Source: Piper betle (Eukaryota; Streptophyta; Magnoliopsida; Piperales; Piperaceae). From it: a stretch of 64,000 nt of DNA. Position numbers and translations under genes: made by a program. The notes below the pieces were generated by a model. The model was given only the letters and a program-made list of their open reading frames with translations. It was not told the DNA's origin and searched no databases. The stretch lies in contig JAURVB010013931.1 in NCBI GenBank assembly GCA_033002965.1, forward strand, positions 62,001 through 126,000. The letters run 5' to 3'. Shown piece by piece: positions 36,731 to 49,405 of the stretch. Each line of letters starts with the position of its first letter. The first letter of the stretch is position 1.

Positions 36731-37611
36731 CATGGTTGCATGAATCGGAATCGGAATCGGAATCGGTTTTCCAGTGAATCGGAATCGGAATCGGAATCGG
36801 TCTGAATCGGCCAGAAATCGGTTCAGTTGAATCGGTCCAAATTAATTTAATCGGTCATATATAATAATTTGACAATTCATAATATAAATATATTAAAATT
36901 AGGTATTGATGTTATTTTGATATTATTCTGTGTATTATAGTTTATGATATTTTTAAATATTTTTTAAGATTTTTTTAAATTATTTAGAATTAATTATTAT
37001 TTTTGACTCGAGTTAGACTCGAGTCAACTTTTAATTACGAGAATGCCACCCTCCCCTCTTTACCCCCGCCGGCGGCGAGCCCGGAGTCGGGGACGCACGG
37101 CGGAGGCGGAAACGGGGCGGCGACGTGGTCGGACGGCCGTGGCGTGGTCGGACGGCCGTGGCGGAGCTGAGGGCGAAAGCGGAGCGGAGGGCGGCGACCC
37201 CGGAGTCGGGGACGCACGGCGGAGGCGGAAACGGGGCGGCGGCATGGTCGGACGGCCGTGGCGTGGTCAGACGGCCGTGGCGTGGTCGGACGGCCGTGGC
37301 GGAGCTGAGGGCGGAAGCGGAGCGGAGGGCGGCGGAGCGAGCGCGACGGCGGAAGCGGGGAGGTTTTTAAAAGCCAAATTACCATTTTACCCATGCTTAA
37401 TTAATTTAATTAAAATCAGACCTAGGGTATTTTAGTAATTTCTTAAAAACCGATTCCGATTTAAATCGGCCGATTCCGATTCCGAGTTAAATCGGTCGGA
37501 ATCGGCCGATTCGAGATTCGGACCGATTCGGCCCCGAAATCGGATCGGCATCGCGCCGATCCGATTTAAATCGGCCGATTCCGCACGGAATCGGCCGATT
37601 CGTGCAACCCG
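36731..37611. mobile_element. MULE-like non-autonomous element (881 bp) with 9-bp target duplication
   Basis: Flanked by perfect 9-bp direct repeats GGGTGTAAC (36722-36730 and 37612-37620). The left end CATGGTTGCATGAATCGG and the reverse complement of the right end, CGGGTTGCACGAATCGG, form the terminal repeats, extended by GAATCGG/CCGATTC iterations (36743-36835, 37445-37605). A 9-bp duplication is the usual size for Mutator-like elements. It landed six bases inside the solo LTR. The interior contains the GACTCGAGTC module (37012-37035) and a GC-rich tandem array. No transposase. Confidence 0.7.
37070..37350 (+). repeat. GC-rich tandem repeat (~130 bp unit, with ~20 bp sub-repeats)
   Basis: AGTCGGGGACGCACGGCGGA occurs at about 37084 and 37204. 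Inside each unit GTCGGACGGCCGTGGCGTG is itself repeated two or three times. Both strands are open over most of it because of composition. Confidence 0.85.
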
Positions 37612-40607
37612 GGGTGTAACACCCCAAATCCAGTCTACACTCGTGAACCGAACCGGCATGTTACAGGCCCCGGTTAGGTCGGCTAACCCGAACCTAACTC
37701 ATGCGGATCCAATCTCGGCGTCTTAAGATGAAGATACGACTCGCAATGCATTGATGAATATACAACCCTAACGTGGTACTACATGAATGACATGCAATTC
37801 AAGCACACACCAATACCATTACGATTAAACTCAATAAAAATTCTAAAATAAAACGGACAGAATTTCCCCTAAAAGTGCAATTAGGATCCACCCTGTCAAA
37901 ACAATACATACCAATATATATGCATATATCAATAATTTTAATCACACATAATCTAATATACTGTATATTCATTATAGAACTTGGGCCATACTTCTGCTGC
38001 GCACTCTGATCACATCTCACCTCTTATCATCATATCTTAGCTTTTCATCATGTCATAACATTATCTCGTTGCGTTTAATCATATCCTATCATGTCTTAGT
38101 ATTTCACATCATTCACAATATGATAGCATCATCAATAAAATATAAACACTCAATCGACTAACATGTGTGCAAGTGACAACAATGCTCCTCCGTCCAAGCT
38201 GGCTCCTTCAACTCGTGATTATTACCTACATATAGTATAAAAACACGTCAGTAACAAGTGTTACTGGTCCGGAAAATAAAATAACTATAACAAGCTGGCT
38301 ATGAGAGCAAACTCTCATATGAAAGAAAACATCATACTCCACGTGAACACTCTGAAGGGCACTACTGAGGAGCCACTGGGCTGCAGACCCGGTAGCATCC
38401 CGAACTTACTGATCTGCTGCTGGTACTGTGCCGCTCTCGGCACTTCTTTTTCAGTACTTCTCGTGAAACTTTATCCTAAGCCCTCTCCTTACCTCCATAT
38501 TTCTCCTGGCCTTGAGCACGAAGGCCGAGTACTCTCAGGCAGTCGCCTTTAGTACCCTTTGAACCACAAGTCCGGACATGCGCTGTACTAAACAGTACCC
38601 GTAAACCTCCACGTTCTCCGGGTGTGAGGAACTCAAACGCGGAGTTGTCAGGATCCCTCGGGAATGGAACAGTCCGCTGGCACTAATCCAGAGCCCGCTT
38701 TGACTGTCACGGCATCCTCTGCATGGTACGTGCAGTCGATTTCTCCATCTCTCGTCTCACAGAAACGCGAAAACTATATCTATATATATATATATATAGG
38801 CTTGGGTAGGGAGTTATATAATAGGCCCGAAGGCAACTTTTGGTGGATCTTGTTTTCGAAATCAACCTCGAGGGATCTCATCCTCGAGGGGTTATTAATC
38901 CGGAAAATGTTCGGTTAAATGGCCCGAGTTAAGTGGGATCCGATAAAACGCCACTTAACCCGTCCTGCAGGCAATAAATCAAACATACAATAGAAAAGAG
39001 TAAAACAGAGACGAGTCCTAAACGGACCTGGTAGAAGCTCCAAGCGTGTCATCGCGCCTAGGCGGCGAGCTCCTATTCCGTACCTACACATCAAAACTAA
39101 ATACTAACGCCCGCTAACTAAATGATGCATCAACTCAACACAATTAAACACAAAATCATCAATCGTCAAATAACCATAAATATGAAAATAACTCTAACTC
39201 ATCCTATTCATGACAATTTTATTGTATTTTTCCTAAGTTACATCATACACGATTATCATGCTCAATTTACTTACTTCATTAAATCACTTAACCTCCATGA
39301 ACTATCAATCACATCATGTAACTTATCACTTCATCACTTATCCTCCATGCACTATCAATCACATCATAAATCAATCCTAGCATGTTGTGCTAACAATCAT
39401 CATCAATTTTAAATAATCAAATCGGAGGTAATTATACCTCACGTCGTCGGCAATCGGCGACGGCTAGGGTTCCGTCGCGCGTCTCGGAGCTCGAATTCGG
39501 CGCTCCTCGGCGTCCGACGTTCGATCGAGTCCAACTGGGTGAGCTCCGCGGAAGATCCGGTGAATTCCAGCGAATTCCAGAAATTCCAATTTTCCGGCGG
39601 TTTTCCGGCAGCTACTGGCGGTTTTCCGGCGGCTTCCGGTGGTTTTCCGGCGACAATCGCCGGCGGCGTCTACTAGCCGGAAAGTGGTCGTGTTGGGTAC
39701 CCTCGGAACCGGCTCGGCGAGCCCGACTCATCTATGACATCAGCGTGGCCAATGGAGGCGGCGGCTCGCCGAAAAACGGCAAAACAGAGCCGGCGGCGAT
39801 GGGTCGCTAGATCCGGCCGGCCACGGTGGCGACGGCCTCCGTTCCAGTCGGGGAAGGTCGCTGGAAGGCTGAGGGTGCTGAGGCGACCGACCGATCGTGG
39901 CGGCGCTGGTCGCCGGCGGCGGGATCGGCGACGGAAGCGCAACGCGGGCGCGGCGTGGCTTCCTCGCGTCGCGGCGGTCCGATGGGGGCCGGACCTGGTC
40001 GGGGCGGCAGGGCGACGCCGTGGCCGGGCTGGGCGGCGTCGATCGGCGGCCAGGCGGCGTCGGCCGTGGCGGCGGTGGCGCGCGAACAGGGGCGGCGCGG
40101 GCGAGGGTTTGGGGAAGAAGAAAGGAAAGGTCGAGGGTGTGTGTGGTGGCAAACTCGTAAATATTACTTGACTCGTCTCCGGCTCGAGTCAAGTATAATA
40201 ACTAAGTCGTATTAAATCCTAAAAAAATTCATAAAAATCGGGAAAAATCCCGTAAAATCAAACAACACCACAACATTATAATGATATGCTCTATGACTAA
40301 CAACCCACCCAGACTGCCCGTAACGCGTCCTAACGCGGTAAACGGCCTAATACTAATTCTACGATCCACTATATATAAAAATAATAAAAAAATGACTGGC
40401 ATACTCTCATATATCTGATAACTCATTCTGTTCTGCTGTGTTCATGACGTTATCATCATATACTTGGGTACGCATGACCCTCATAGCTCATACACGCGAC
40501 TGGCATCGGCTCGGTACACGTGTCCTGAAACTGACTCAACTCGAAAAATAACGGTCGACCCGACCGGTTCTGAATATAAAACCCTAACTCGAATCGTGGG
40601 TTTTACA

Positions 40608-40838
40608 TAGGGGGTGGGGGAGCAGCGTGGGGAGGGGGGGGGCCACCGCGGCTATAGGTAGGGCGATGGGGGACGGCAGCTGCGGGCCGGGCCTAGGGGG
40701 TGGAGCTGGGGGCGGCGGGCAATAATTGCGGCTGGGGGCAGTGGGTGGAGCGGTAGGAAAGGGAGGGGCGGTGGGCCAAGGGCACGACAGTGGGTGAGGC
40801 GGTGGTGGCAACCGGCCAAACGCGGCAACACATACCCG
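40608..40838. mobile_element. TA-bounded foldback element E, right part
   Basis: A G-rich arm resumes exactly where the solo LTR ends. The right terminus, reverse complemented (GGGTATGTGTTGCCGCGTTT), aligns with the left terminus of element E (36051 onward), and a (TA)n tract follows (40839-40855). This joins the two parts as one element split by the LTR. Confidence 0.6.
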
Positions 40839-41331
40839 CATATATATATATATATTAATTGTGGTACTTTTGTTTCACTCAGGAAAGTGAAACAGTATTG
40901 ATCTAACCAAATTGTAAATTAATGAGCTTAAACCATCTATTAAAAAATAATTAATCAAATTAAAAATCTATAAGTATATCTCCACTTTTATAGAATTGAA
41001 AGATATTAAATGTGAAACTATTTATTGTGATATTAAATTTTACTTTGTTTTAAAAAAAATAGTCCTTTAAATTCCTTTCTTTAAGTTTCTTGGACTCCTT
41101 CTATTCCACTCTTATTAAATAAATTTTGTCCACAAATTTTATTTCTTAAACTTCTTCTTCCTTCTACAGCCCACTTTGACTAAATTAATAATTTTTACTG
41201 GATTGTCTCACTTAGCCAGATTATTGCATGTAGCATGGTAAGACAACTTTGGAGGTTATATACATTAGAAATTTTACAAGAACATAATTTCGAGGCCACA
41301 CTAACTAACACAGTGGCATATAAGAGTAGAA

Positions 41332-41580
41332 CTAGGTGTGACTCCATGGGCCCAAGAACATGACTATTCTTATCGGGTCTTCCATCTCAAGGGACTTTCT
41401 TTCGTCACCGGCAAATTTCGAGCAAGAAAACTGCAAACTATCTTGGCGTTGAGTCGCACTAGTTTTTGTAGAAAATGAGAAGGCAGCAGCATCATAGACA
41501 GCTTTAAGTTTCATTCTAATGCGTTCCATGCCTACGTAGGAAGCTTCACCTTCAAATTGTTTTTGAGAATCCGTTTCCAT
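41332..41580 (-). CDS. small conserved-looking protein of unknown function (82 aa)
   Basis: I do not recognise the family with confidence. The reading frame is METDSQKQFEGEASYVGMER at the start and ends EMEDPIRIVMFLGPWSHT. It is single-exon, with the ATG at 41580. It is basic in the middle (ERIRMKLKAVYDAA), Ser/Thr-rich afterwards, and has no membrane segment. Support for a real gene: a good TATA box (TATAAAT at 41698-41692, minus) about 112 bp upstream, a plausible leader, and non-repetitive mixed codon use unlike the surrounding AT-rich DNA. The tail pattern (acidic, R-x-V-M-[FY]-L-x-x-W) is reminiscent of small plant wound-induced proteins, which end with a similar VMYLSCWGP-type motif; this is only a loose resemblance. 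Confidence 0.6.
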   Translation of the reverse strand: METDSQKQFEGEASYVGMERIRMKLKAVYDAAAFSFSTKTSATQRQDSLQFSCSKFAGDERKSLEMEDPIRIVMFLGPWSHT

Positions 41581-41691
41581 TATAACGAAAATAGCCAAAC
41601 CTGTAGGAGGTCTCACCTGTAAAAACAAGACCAAACACTAACTTATCTGAGCAAAATGGTGTAGCTCTGTTAGCGAGCAGAATGTGATGAG

Positions 41692-41698
41692 ATTTATA
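41692..41698 (-). promoter_or_regulatory. TATA box for the 82-aa gene
   Basis: CCTATAAATC on the minus strand, about 112 bp upstream of the start codon, in a pyrimidine-rich leader context. Confidence 0.6.
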
Positions 41699-41700
41699 GG

Positions 41701-44616
41701 CGAGCTTGGTGGGGAGATGAGTTGTATGGGGGCAGCATTTGTGACGTTGGGTGAAAGGCCATGTGAAGGTTAAGGGCCTCCTCTCTTGTGGAGATGGGTA
41801 GAGTGTGATTGCTCAGAATGTGGGGCTGCAACTCGGCAGCGCAGCTTCAACAGGGATGGTCCCAAAAGTGTTCCTCTGAAATATGACATATTCTACTTTA
41901 TTGCAGGAGACATATTGAGACATGGTGGATTATCCAATTAGGATAAGCTTCTTAATTTCTTCAAGGACAAAATGTTGAAATTTCTTTATCATTCATCTAT
42001 GTATGGGGCCAGATGGATGGATAAATCACACGGGCAAGAGATATAACAATTTTTTTACGTATGCTTCACGCAGTATAAAGAGATTTCCAACTTTTGGTCT
42101 CATCTGAAACATCATCTCAACTAGCAGGAGTTTAAGATGAGTGTGAGTATGTGTGCACACGTTGATGTATATGCCATCTATAATCTAATCCTAGTATAAT
42201 ATGAAACTGCTTATAAAATTCACTAATATGGAGGAAGAATATTGTTTTCCGTTTATTTGCTCCGAATATGAAACCTATATAATAGTGACAATGGTCGCAA
42301 GAGTATTCGCATCTCCTTTACAACGCAGTTGCAAGACGTAATTCCTTGATTCTGAGGAAGCAGCATCAAATGTCCACAAGTATTCGAATGTTTTATAAGA
42401 TGTATGATTTGGGAATATCATCCGTGTTGTTTTATTCCTTGCTGCAGAAAAGCAGGAGATATGGTTTCCCACTTGGATACCATGAATTAAGGGGTCGTTC
42501 GTGGATGGTTTAACTTGAGACCTTGGATCAATTATTGACAGAGCAGAAAAAATTTATTGGCATAAACCAATTGCTTGATATGCGAGTATGAAACTTACAA
42601 CAAGCTGTGATAGTTTAAGACTCTATTTTCCTGCTAAAAACTTCCCAATCTGACCGTATACTAATCATTTTTTCCACGTCAAACTACTTCAAATTGAGCA
42701 TATTTTGGATCTGATCCAATAAATAACATAATATAATACAATTACTTATCTTTAATTATATAAAAAACAATATCTTTCGGTCTGAATAAAATTACATATA
42801 ACAAATTATCACCACTATCCACAAGTAAAACCACAAGATTGTAAAAGTTATCATCCCATCAAAATGATGCGTTAGAACGTTAACGTTGCATCGAAAAATC
42901 GGAGCAAAAAACATAAATCCTAAAACTATAGTTTTAAACAAAAGATATAAATTCTAAAACTAAAGTTTTGTTCCGACAATTGGGCATATATTCTAGAGAA
43001 TGAATATGTGGCAGCTATCAAGGTTATCAAGTTACATCATTTTGCTAATGACTATTTAATAAATAATTGTAACTTTTAACTAATGAGTAAGGTAAATAAT
43101 AATAATTTCTAACAATCATAAACATGGTGATTGATTTCATTCAATTTTTTAAATTACGTAGTAAAAACGTGCACGTAATATCTTGATTTGGAATAAACCT
43201 ACAACCCATTAAATTTGATGATATAACAATCAAGGACCAGTGGCCTTGCACATTAATAGCCTCCTAGTATGACCACGACTGAAATATTGGTACAATTGAG
43301 TTCAGATCATGTGGTCTACCATGGCTTTAAAAACAACCATGCACTTCGGACTTTTAACTACCAAATCAGTTAGAACGATATCTTTGTAATTTATAGTGAT
43401 AGGATGGTTATCACAAGGGTTCTTAGTTTTAAAGTCACAAATATTTTCTTGCTTGGTAGACCATAAAATTTGAACTCAGATGTAATTTTACGAAGTCAAT
43501 TTCCTAAAAAAATGTGTTCAGCTTAGTTTGACTTGAACTTACACTTGTTATCTTAGACCTCAAATAAATGCTCCGTTTGATAATCATGACTCAATGAGTT
43601 ATAAAAAGAACTTGAACAAAAGAATGTTATGTTCAATTCAACTTTACCTTAGCAAAATGTTTAGTTTGATTTTAATATTTTATTTAATACATTTATTCTT
43701 AGCATATATACCATTAGGTTTTTATATATTTTAAAATTTTGTCACTTTTATTTGTACATTGAAAGATCTTACTAGAAAAATTCATTTGAATTTAGTGGAA
43801 TCATTAAATATAATACGAGTTCAGCTCGAAATACATAACCTAGTAATTAATCAAACTTGAGCAAATTAATTTTAAAACAAACTAAATGTGAATAAAGTAG
43901 TGCTCTAGTGTCTCGACTTGAGTTTAAGTAGAAAATATTATTTAAAGTTTCAGAAATTTAAATAAATTTAATAACATTTCATTATAAAATTTATAATAAT
44001 AATATTAAATAATAAAAAACTAATTGCACTTTAAAAATGGTAAGAAAGCAGAAGAAAAGATCTGCAAATACTTATAAATAATCTACTAAATTAAGCATTA
44101 CAGCCCACACAGCCCAGTCTGTAGTGTGGCCTGGCCAGGCCCGTAAATGACCAAGGGTCAGGCTTAGACAGCTAATTCTGGGCCGAGTCGGGCTCATTGG
44201 CTTGTTGGTACCTCCATAATTAATGCTCATATTTTAACGCATGCTCAAGGCTATGTTCTTGGATTTGATTCTCTCAAGATCGAGCATTTAATCAACTTTC
44301 CATTCTTTCCTCGTGGTGATGTTGAAAAACACCGATAATACTAACACTATTAACTTAAAAAAGAGGAATTTTGTAATCAAGGGTGACTTGCGTGGTATTT
44401 ACAAATTCAAAAGGTATCTTTTTCCCTATGATAACTTTACTATACTTGGGTTCGGTTTGGACAACAAATTATCCATTTAAAAAAAAACTAGCAAAGATAC
44501 ATGCGCAGTGCACGGGGTACAATACTTAATGAAAATATAAGAAAAACAAAAAATATTAGACAATCACACTCGTTATAGAATATTTTTTAATGGATGGTCA
44601 GTAAGTTTTTAAAATG

Positions 44617-44648
<32 letters not shown>

Positions 44649-45838
44649 AATGAAAATATTATCATCATATAAAAGTGAAAATAATCTAATAACCAAAATA
44701 AGCAAAAAATTTTTTTACAAAAACAACATTTTTATCCAATGAGAACAAATAAAAAAACGATCAAGATCTATAGAAAAATTTTTAAGAGGGAAATTTTCAA
44801 GTAAAAAAAGGTTCAACCCACTAGACTTAACATTATTTTGAAGAATTACAATTTAGATATTGTACCATTTTATAACGAGACGCATCTCATAAAATCACCT
44901 TTTCTAAATGGCTCTAAATTCTCTATATTACTTGCTACAACGTACACGCTATAGTAAAGTTGTATATTAGTTCACATAAGCTATATTTTTCTCACTTAAC
45001 TAATTTTCATAAATTGATTGCTAAGTTGGTTATCAAAAATTGAATACATCGTTTAAGATGAGAAAAATAGAGCCTACTTGGACTAATAACAACCTTTCTT
45101 AGGCTTTTTAAAATGGGCACCCTTGTACAAGGAGATTTATCTCGTCGTGCCCCTTTCTAAAGAGTTTTATCTATTATCTATTTAGAAACAAGGAAAAATA
45201 AAATCCCTTAAGAGCAACTCTAGGGTAAAAAATTTCTTCATCTATTATAATTAAGTATTAGATTGCAACACTGTGCATATGATGCCGCCATTGCCAACCA
45301 TGGGTGGTCAGACCAACTTTTATTAGCCATGGCTAGATTTACCAGCCGCCAAACAAAAATACCCTTAACAATCAAATTTGGCCGGCTAGGATAGCCAAAT
45401 CTAATCGCTTTCAAGAGGTAGCACCCTTGAGTTAGCCAAATTTAGTTATTAGTTGAAAAGGGTGGGCCACATTTTGCCGACCCTGCTCAACCTAACCTAA
45501 ACTAGATTTCGTTAAACTTAAAGATTATTTTTTATTCAAATTCAGGGTAATTAAGTTATTATAAAAAAATAGAGTTTTTATATAAAAAATGAAGATTTTA
45601 TTTATATTAACAGGTGGTGGAAAAATTATACCGGATTACGATAAAAAGAAAAAATATATAAATTATCTAAAACAACCCCACTTACAACTCTTTTTTAAGA
45701 AAAACTTTGAGGTGGTAGCTAATTGGTGGACAACTACCCTAGTCCAGTTGGCAACCGGGCTCTGGCCATCCATATTGTAGACGACTAGATCCAGGTCGCC
45801 CAAGACTAGGCAACCAGCCCGACCACCCTGGCATTGGG
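41701..45838. other. mostly AT-rich intergenic region, no gene recognised
   Basis: Includes an (ATA)n tract at about 44627-44648. A minus-strand segment at 42472-42275 begins GNHISCFSAARNK, recalling plant proteins that start MGN.xSC, but it has GTG in place of ATG and degenerates within 25 residues. The remainder shows no coding or RNA signal. Confidence 0.5.
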
Positions 45839-48263
45839 TATAAAACTCTCGACTCGAGTTAGAGTTTTACATTAACGAATCAGTCGATTCAGGTTAAATC
45901 AGTTTTATGATCGCGCGTTGAGTCAAGGTCAGTCGTGCTTTTAATGAGTGATGAGGGTCAAGTATATCCGAGTATATGATGGTAATGTCAGGAAGATGAT
46001 GAAAAATAAGTTATCAGAGTATATGAGGATATGCAGTTATTCTTTTTTATGTATTTGATTGTAAAATTATGTTTATGGGTGAATAACACATTAGGATATG
46101 TTATAGAGCATTTTGGGTGTAGAACATGTAATTTTGATGTTGTAGTATGTATTATATTTTTATGGGATTTCCCTTACTTTTCTGGATTTTTTTTAGAATT
46201 TATTATGAGTTGGATATTATTTTTGACTAGTCGGAGTCGGGTCAAATTTTATTTACGAGATTGCCTTGAGACCTGCTTTCATGACTTTTCTCCCCTAACC
46301 TTTGACGCTGCACCCATCCTTGCCGCTGACACCTCCTTCGGCCGTCGAACCATCGCCGAGCTTTTCCAAACCTCCCCTAGCCTCCGCCTAACCTTCACAA
46401 TGCACAAGATCCGTGCCCTAGCACTGCCGTCCTGGCATCGATTTGCTGCCATCCGCTGCCGCCATGACGTCGACGCCTTCCCCTTTGATCCCCGACCATC
46501 TCCTTACACCCCCTTACCTAGGGCCATCGCCGAGGCCAGGGCCAATTGGATGACCAACCGACCCCCGGCCAACTCAACGCCACAGCCAGGGATCATCGCC
46601 ACTGCTACTGTCGCCCTCATCACCACCACTATTGGGTCAAGCTTGCTGAGCTAATGCCAACCTATAGCCCCGATTGCCTTGTTGGAAAACCGCCAAAATT
46701 TGCCAAAAAACCGGATTGGTTGAAATTCGCCAGATCTTCCGCCAAATTCATTTGGTCGAACCCTATCAAAAAATTGGATTGGCTAAAATTCACCTGAATT
46801 TTGGATGCCGCCAAGTGCTGAATTCGAATTTTGAGCCGCACAACAAACCTTAGCCATCGCTGATCGCCAACGACACAAAGTAAAATTAACATATTAGGAT
46901 TGATTGATTGATGTGTTAAATATTTTTATTGTAAATAAAAATGAATTTTGTGATTGAATTGTATTAAAATGAATGTTAATGAACTAATTAAGTATATCAT
47001 AATCTAATGCAACATAGCGTAGGAAATCTGATAGGAATTGACGTGTGATTTGATATGAGTTGTGCCTTGATGTGTGTGTGCTGTAAGATATGTAAATGCA
47101 TCATAACGAGCGTTAGTTTTAGTTTGGTGTCTCGGTATGGAGTAGGAATTCGACTCCTAGGCGCGTAGATACGATTAGAGCTTCTACTAAGTCCATTTAG
47201 GACTCGCTTCTGGGCTATATTGTGTTTTATTTTAACAAGTAAGTGGACGTGTCGAGTAGTGGATTTATTGTATCTCACTCCACACGAGCTATTTAGTTGC
47301 ACGAAATTTCCAAATTAATAACCCTCGAGGATGAGATCCCTTGAGTTTGTTTAAAAAAATCAGATCCATATCACCAAGCTTTCAGAGCCTATTATATTAC
47401 AATCCTTGCCCAGGTATATTTATATGTAGTTTTCTTTGAGTTTTTAGTGAGATGTGACAAGGATAAATTGACAATTGTGTCTTGAGATAGGACAGTTGCT
47501 AGTCAAAGTGGGTTCTGGATCTGGTGAGACGTTTATTCTATTCTCTGAGGGATCATAATAACTCTATATTTGAGTTCCTCAAACCCAGAGAAGTGTGGAT
47601 GTTTACAGTTACTGCAATACAATGTATGTATAGACTTGTGGTTTTAAAAGGTATTAAAGGCGTATGCCTAGAAGCACTCGGCCTCTGTACTCAGGGTCAT
47701 GAGTGACACAGAGAATGTAGAGGGCTGAAAGAACATATATTGATTCTTCCTGGCGCAAATAGATTAGTTTTAAAGTTACCAAAGAATGAGATGAGAGAGA
47801 AAGGGGACGCTATAGCGTGAGGTCAACGACTCCGAATTAAAACCCTTATAAGAGATTCTATGAGGAAGAATAAAAATATTTTCATTTAAGAGGAGAGTCA
47901 GCTCTTCTATGCCAGTTTGTTATTAATTATTTGTGAGCTAATAACGCTCGTTACTAATATTTTTATATTATTTATAGTAGGTGAGAATATTTAGAACTGA
48001 GCACTGTCTGGACGGTAGAGAAGCAGCAAGGTAATTGCACACATATGTACTTGTCAAATGTAATTGACGTGGCTGAGTGCTGAATTGTTTTGAATGATGT
48101 AACTTGAAAGTGATTTTTGTGAATTGACAAATATTTTGCATGTGAATAGGAATTGTGAATAGAAACGATAAGGTTGAGACAATGGAATCTTGACTCAGCG
48201 CAGAAGATAAAGAAAATGATGATAATTGAAATGTTGGGAGAAATGTTATGTTTTGTTGTGTTT

Positions 48264-48340
<77 letters not shown>

Positions 48341-48658
48341 TACTTGATGTTGAGAGGACGGTCCCTATTGTATTTTTAGTGGAGACTCTTGTATCTTTTA
48401 TTTTAAAAATAATTATTTTCTTTAAATATTTCACTTGTTTGGTTTGTTTTACACTTGACTGCATATCATAGTATCTATTTAGAACAATGTTAGAATTTAA
48501 GCATTTTATTCATGTATTGTCTGATGTACATCACCATCTTAAGATGTTGAGGTTAGATCCAAGTTAATTTAACCAAATCAAATAAATTAGTGGAATGGTT
48601 TGGTCATCGATAGTACTTCTAGGCTTGGATTACGGATAAACCAAAATAGGGTGTTGTA
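45839..48658 (-). mobile_element. second solo LTR of the long-LTR family, reversed (2.8 kb)
   Basis: Reverse orientation relative to 36725-40607. It starts TATAAAACTCTCGACTCGAG (compare TGTAAAACCCACGATTCGAG, the reverse complement of the first copy's end) and ends AGGGTGTTGTA (compare GGGGTGTTACA). The best-kept internal stretch is 47130-47420, with CCTAGGCGCG, GGAGCTTCTAC-like, TTTAGGACTCG and CCCTCGAGGATGAGATCCC-type phrases shared with 38870-39075. The flanks TTGGG (45834-45838) and TTAGG (48659-48663) may be a decayed 5-bp duplication. It contains a long (TA)n tract at 48269-48339. Decayed ends show it is older than the first copy. Confidence 0.65.
48269..48339. repeat. (TA)n microsatellite
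   Basis: About 35 TA units inside the reversed solo LTR; absent from the corresponding part of the other copy apart from a short run at 38778-38799. Confidence 0.95.
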
Positions 48659-48663
48659 TTAGG

Positions 48664-49210
48664 CAGTTGGCAGCCCACTTCAAATAGCTTACGTTGTCCC
48701 ACTGCCGCAACAACCTATATTTGAAACAAAAGGCCACCCCAAGGCCATATGTTTGCTGATCTGGTAACTGCTGGCCTGACTACAGATGCCTAGGCTTTAG
48801 TTTTTTACAAAAAATATTTTTTTTACAACAAGGATAGATTTGCCATTATAATAAAATTTTACCTTTTCGGTAATTAAGTATAATTTTTCCACCACCTGAA
48901 TAATATTAAAAAATCTAAATAATATCTTTATTGAAATATCTTAAATATTGATGGATTCTCCAATCATAAATAATATATTAAATTGCTTTTTAATGTTAAA
49001 CTCCTCTGTCACGGATTGTCAAAAACAAAAAGAGCCCATCCTGAAACTTTCAATATTTATCTCATAACAAAGATTCCTTCGTGCCGTTTCATCATAAGTC
49101 TACACAGCTTTCAAGTAGCAAAAATCCATCAGCGGGCAATACGATGCTATTATTCAACCAAGGATGTGCAACTTGAAACCCATTTTAGATTTCAGACCTA
49201 GATTTACCGT
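48664..49210. other. intergenic, no gene recognised
   Basis: Mixed sequence between the reversed solo LTR and the duplicated 172-bp segment. No coding or RNA family was recognised. Confidence 0.4.
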
Positions 49211-49382
49211 ATAATGGATCATCGTCTTCCTCGACAACTGGTACTGTAGTACACTTCGGCCTACGGCTGACCCACCAAAATCTTTAATAAAGATAAACCA
49301 GACCTTTACGATTGAGCACCGTTCAAGTGACTACTCTGAGAGCAAGCAGTTTTTTAACTTTTGATAGTTTGTTTGCATGATC
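49211..49382 (-). repeat. 172-bp segment duplicated in inverted orientation at 62441-62610
   Basis: The reverse complement of this segment matches 62441-62610 nearly throughout: ATCATGCAAACAA, AAAAGTTAAAAA, ACTGCTTGCTCTCAG.GTAGTC, ACTTGAACGGTGCTCAATCG, TTTGGTGGGTCAGCCGTAGG, CCAGTTGTC and GACGATGATCCAT. The other copy lies 255 bp upstream of the GST gene. No GST-like sequence adjoins this copy. Confidence 0.85.
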
Positions 49383-49405
49383 CCACGGACCCTTCAACAT
49401 TTTAA

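Larger units (their letters stand above)
36725..40607 (+). mobile_element. solo LTR of a long-LTR retrotransposon (~3.0 kb without its insert)
   Basis: Begins TGTAAC (continuing as TGTAACACCCCAAATCC after the nested insert) and ends GTGGGTTTTACA. The flanks CAGGG (36720-36724) and TAGGG (40608-40612) match at four of five bases, as expected for an old 5-bp target duplication. TGTAACACCCC starts are common among plant Ty3/gypsy LTRs. No gag or pol motif was found, so it is read as a solo LTR left by recombination. The same family is present reversed at 45839-48658. Near its 3' end (40147-40195) it carries a TTGACTCG...CGAGTCAA palindromic module. Confidence 0.65.

Noticed and set aside
42275..42472. 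Minus-strand frame beginning GNHISCFSAARNK, like the start of MGN-type plant proteins
   Set aside because: The initiator is GTG, similarity stops after about 20 residues and no downstream domain is seen; too weak to call.
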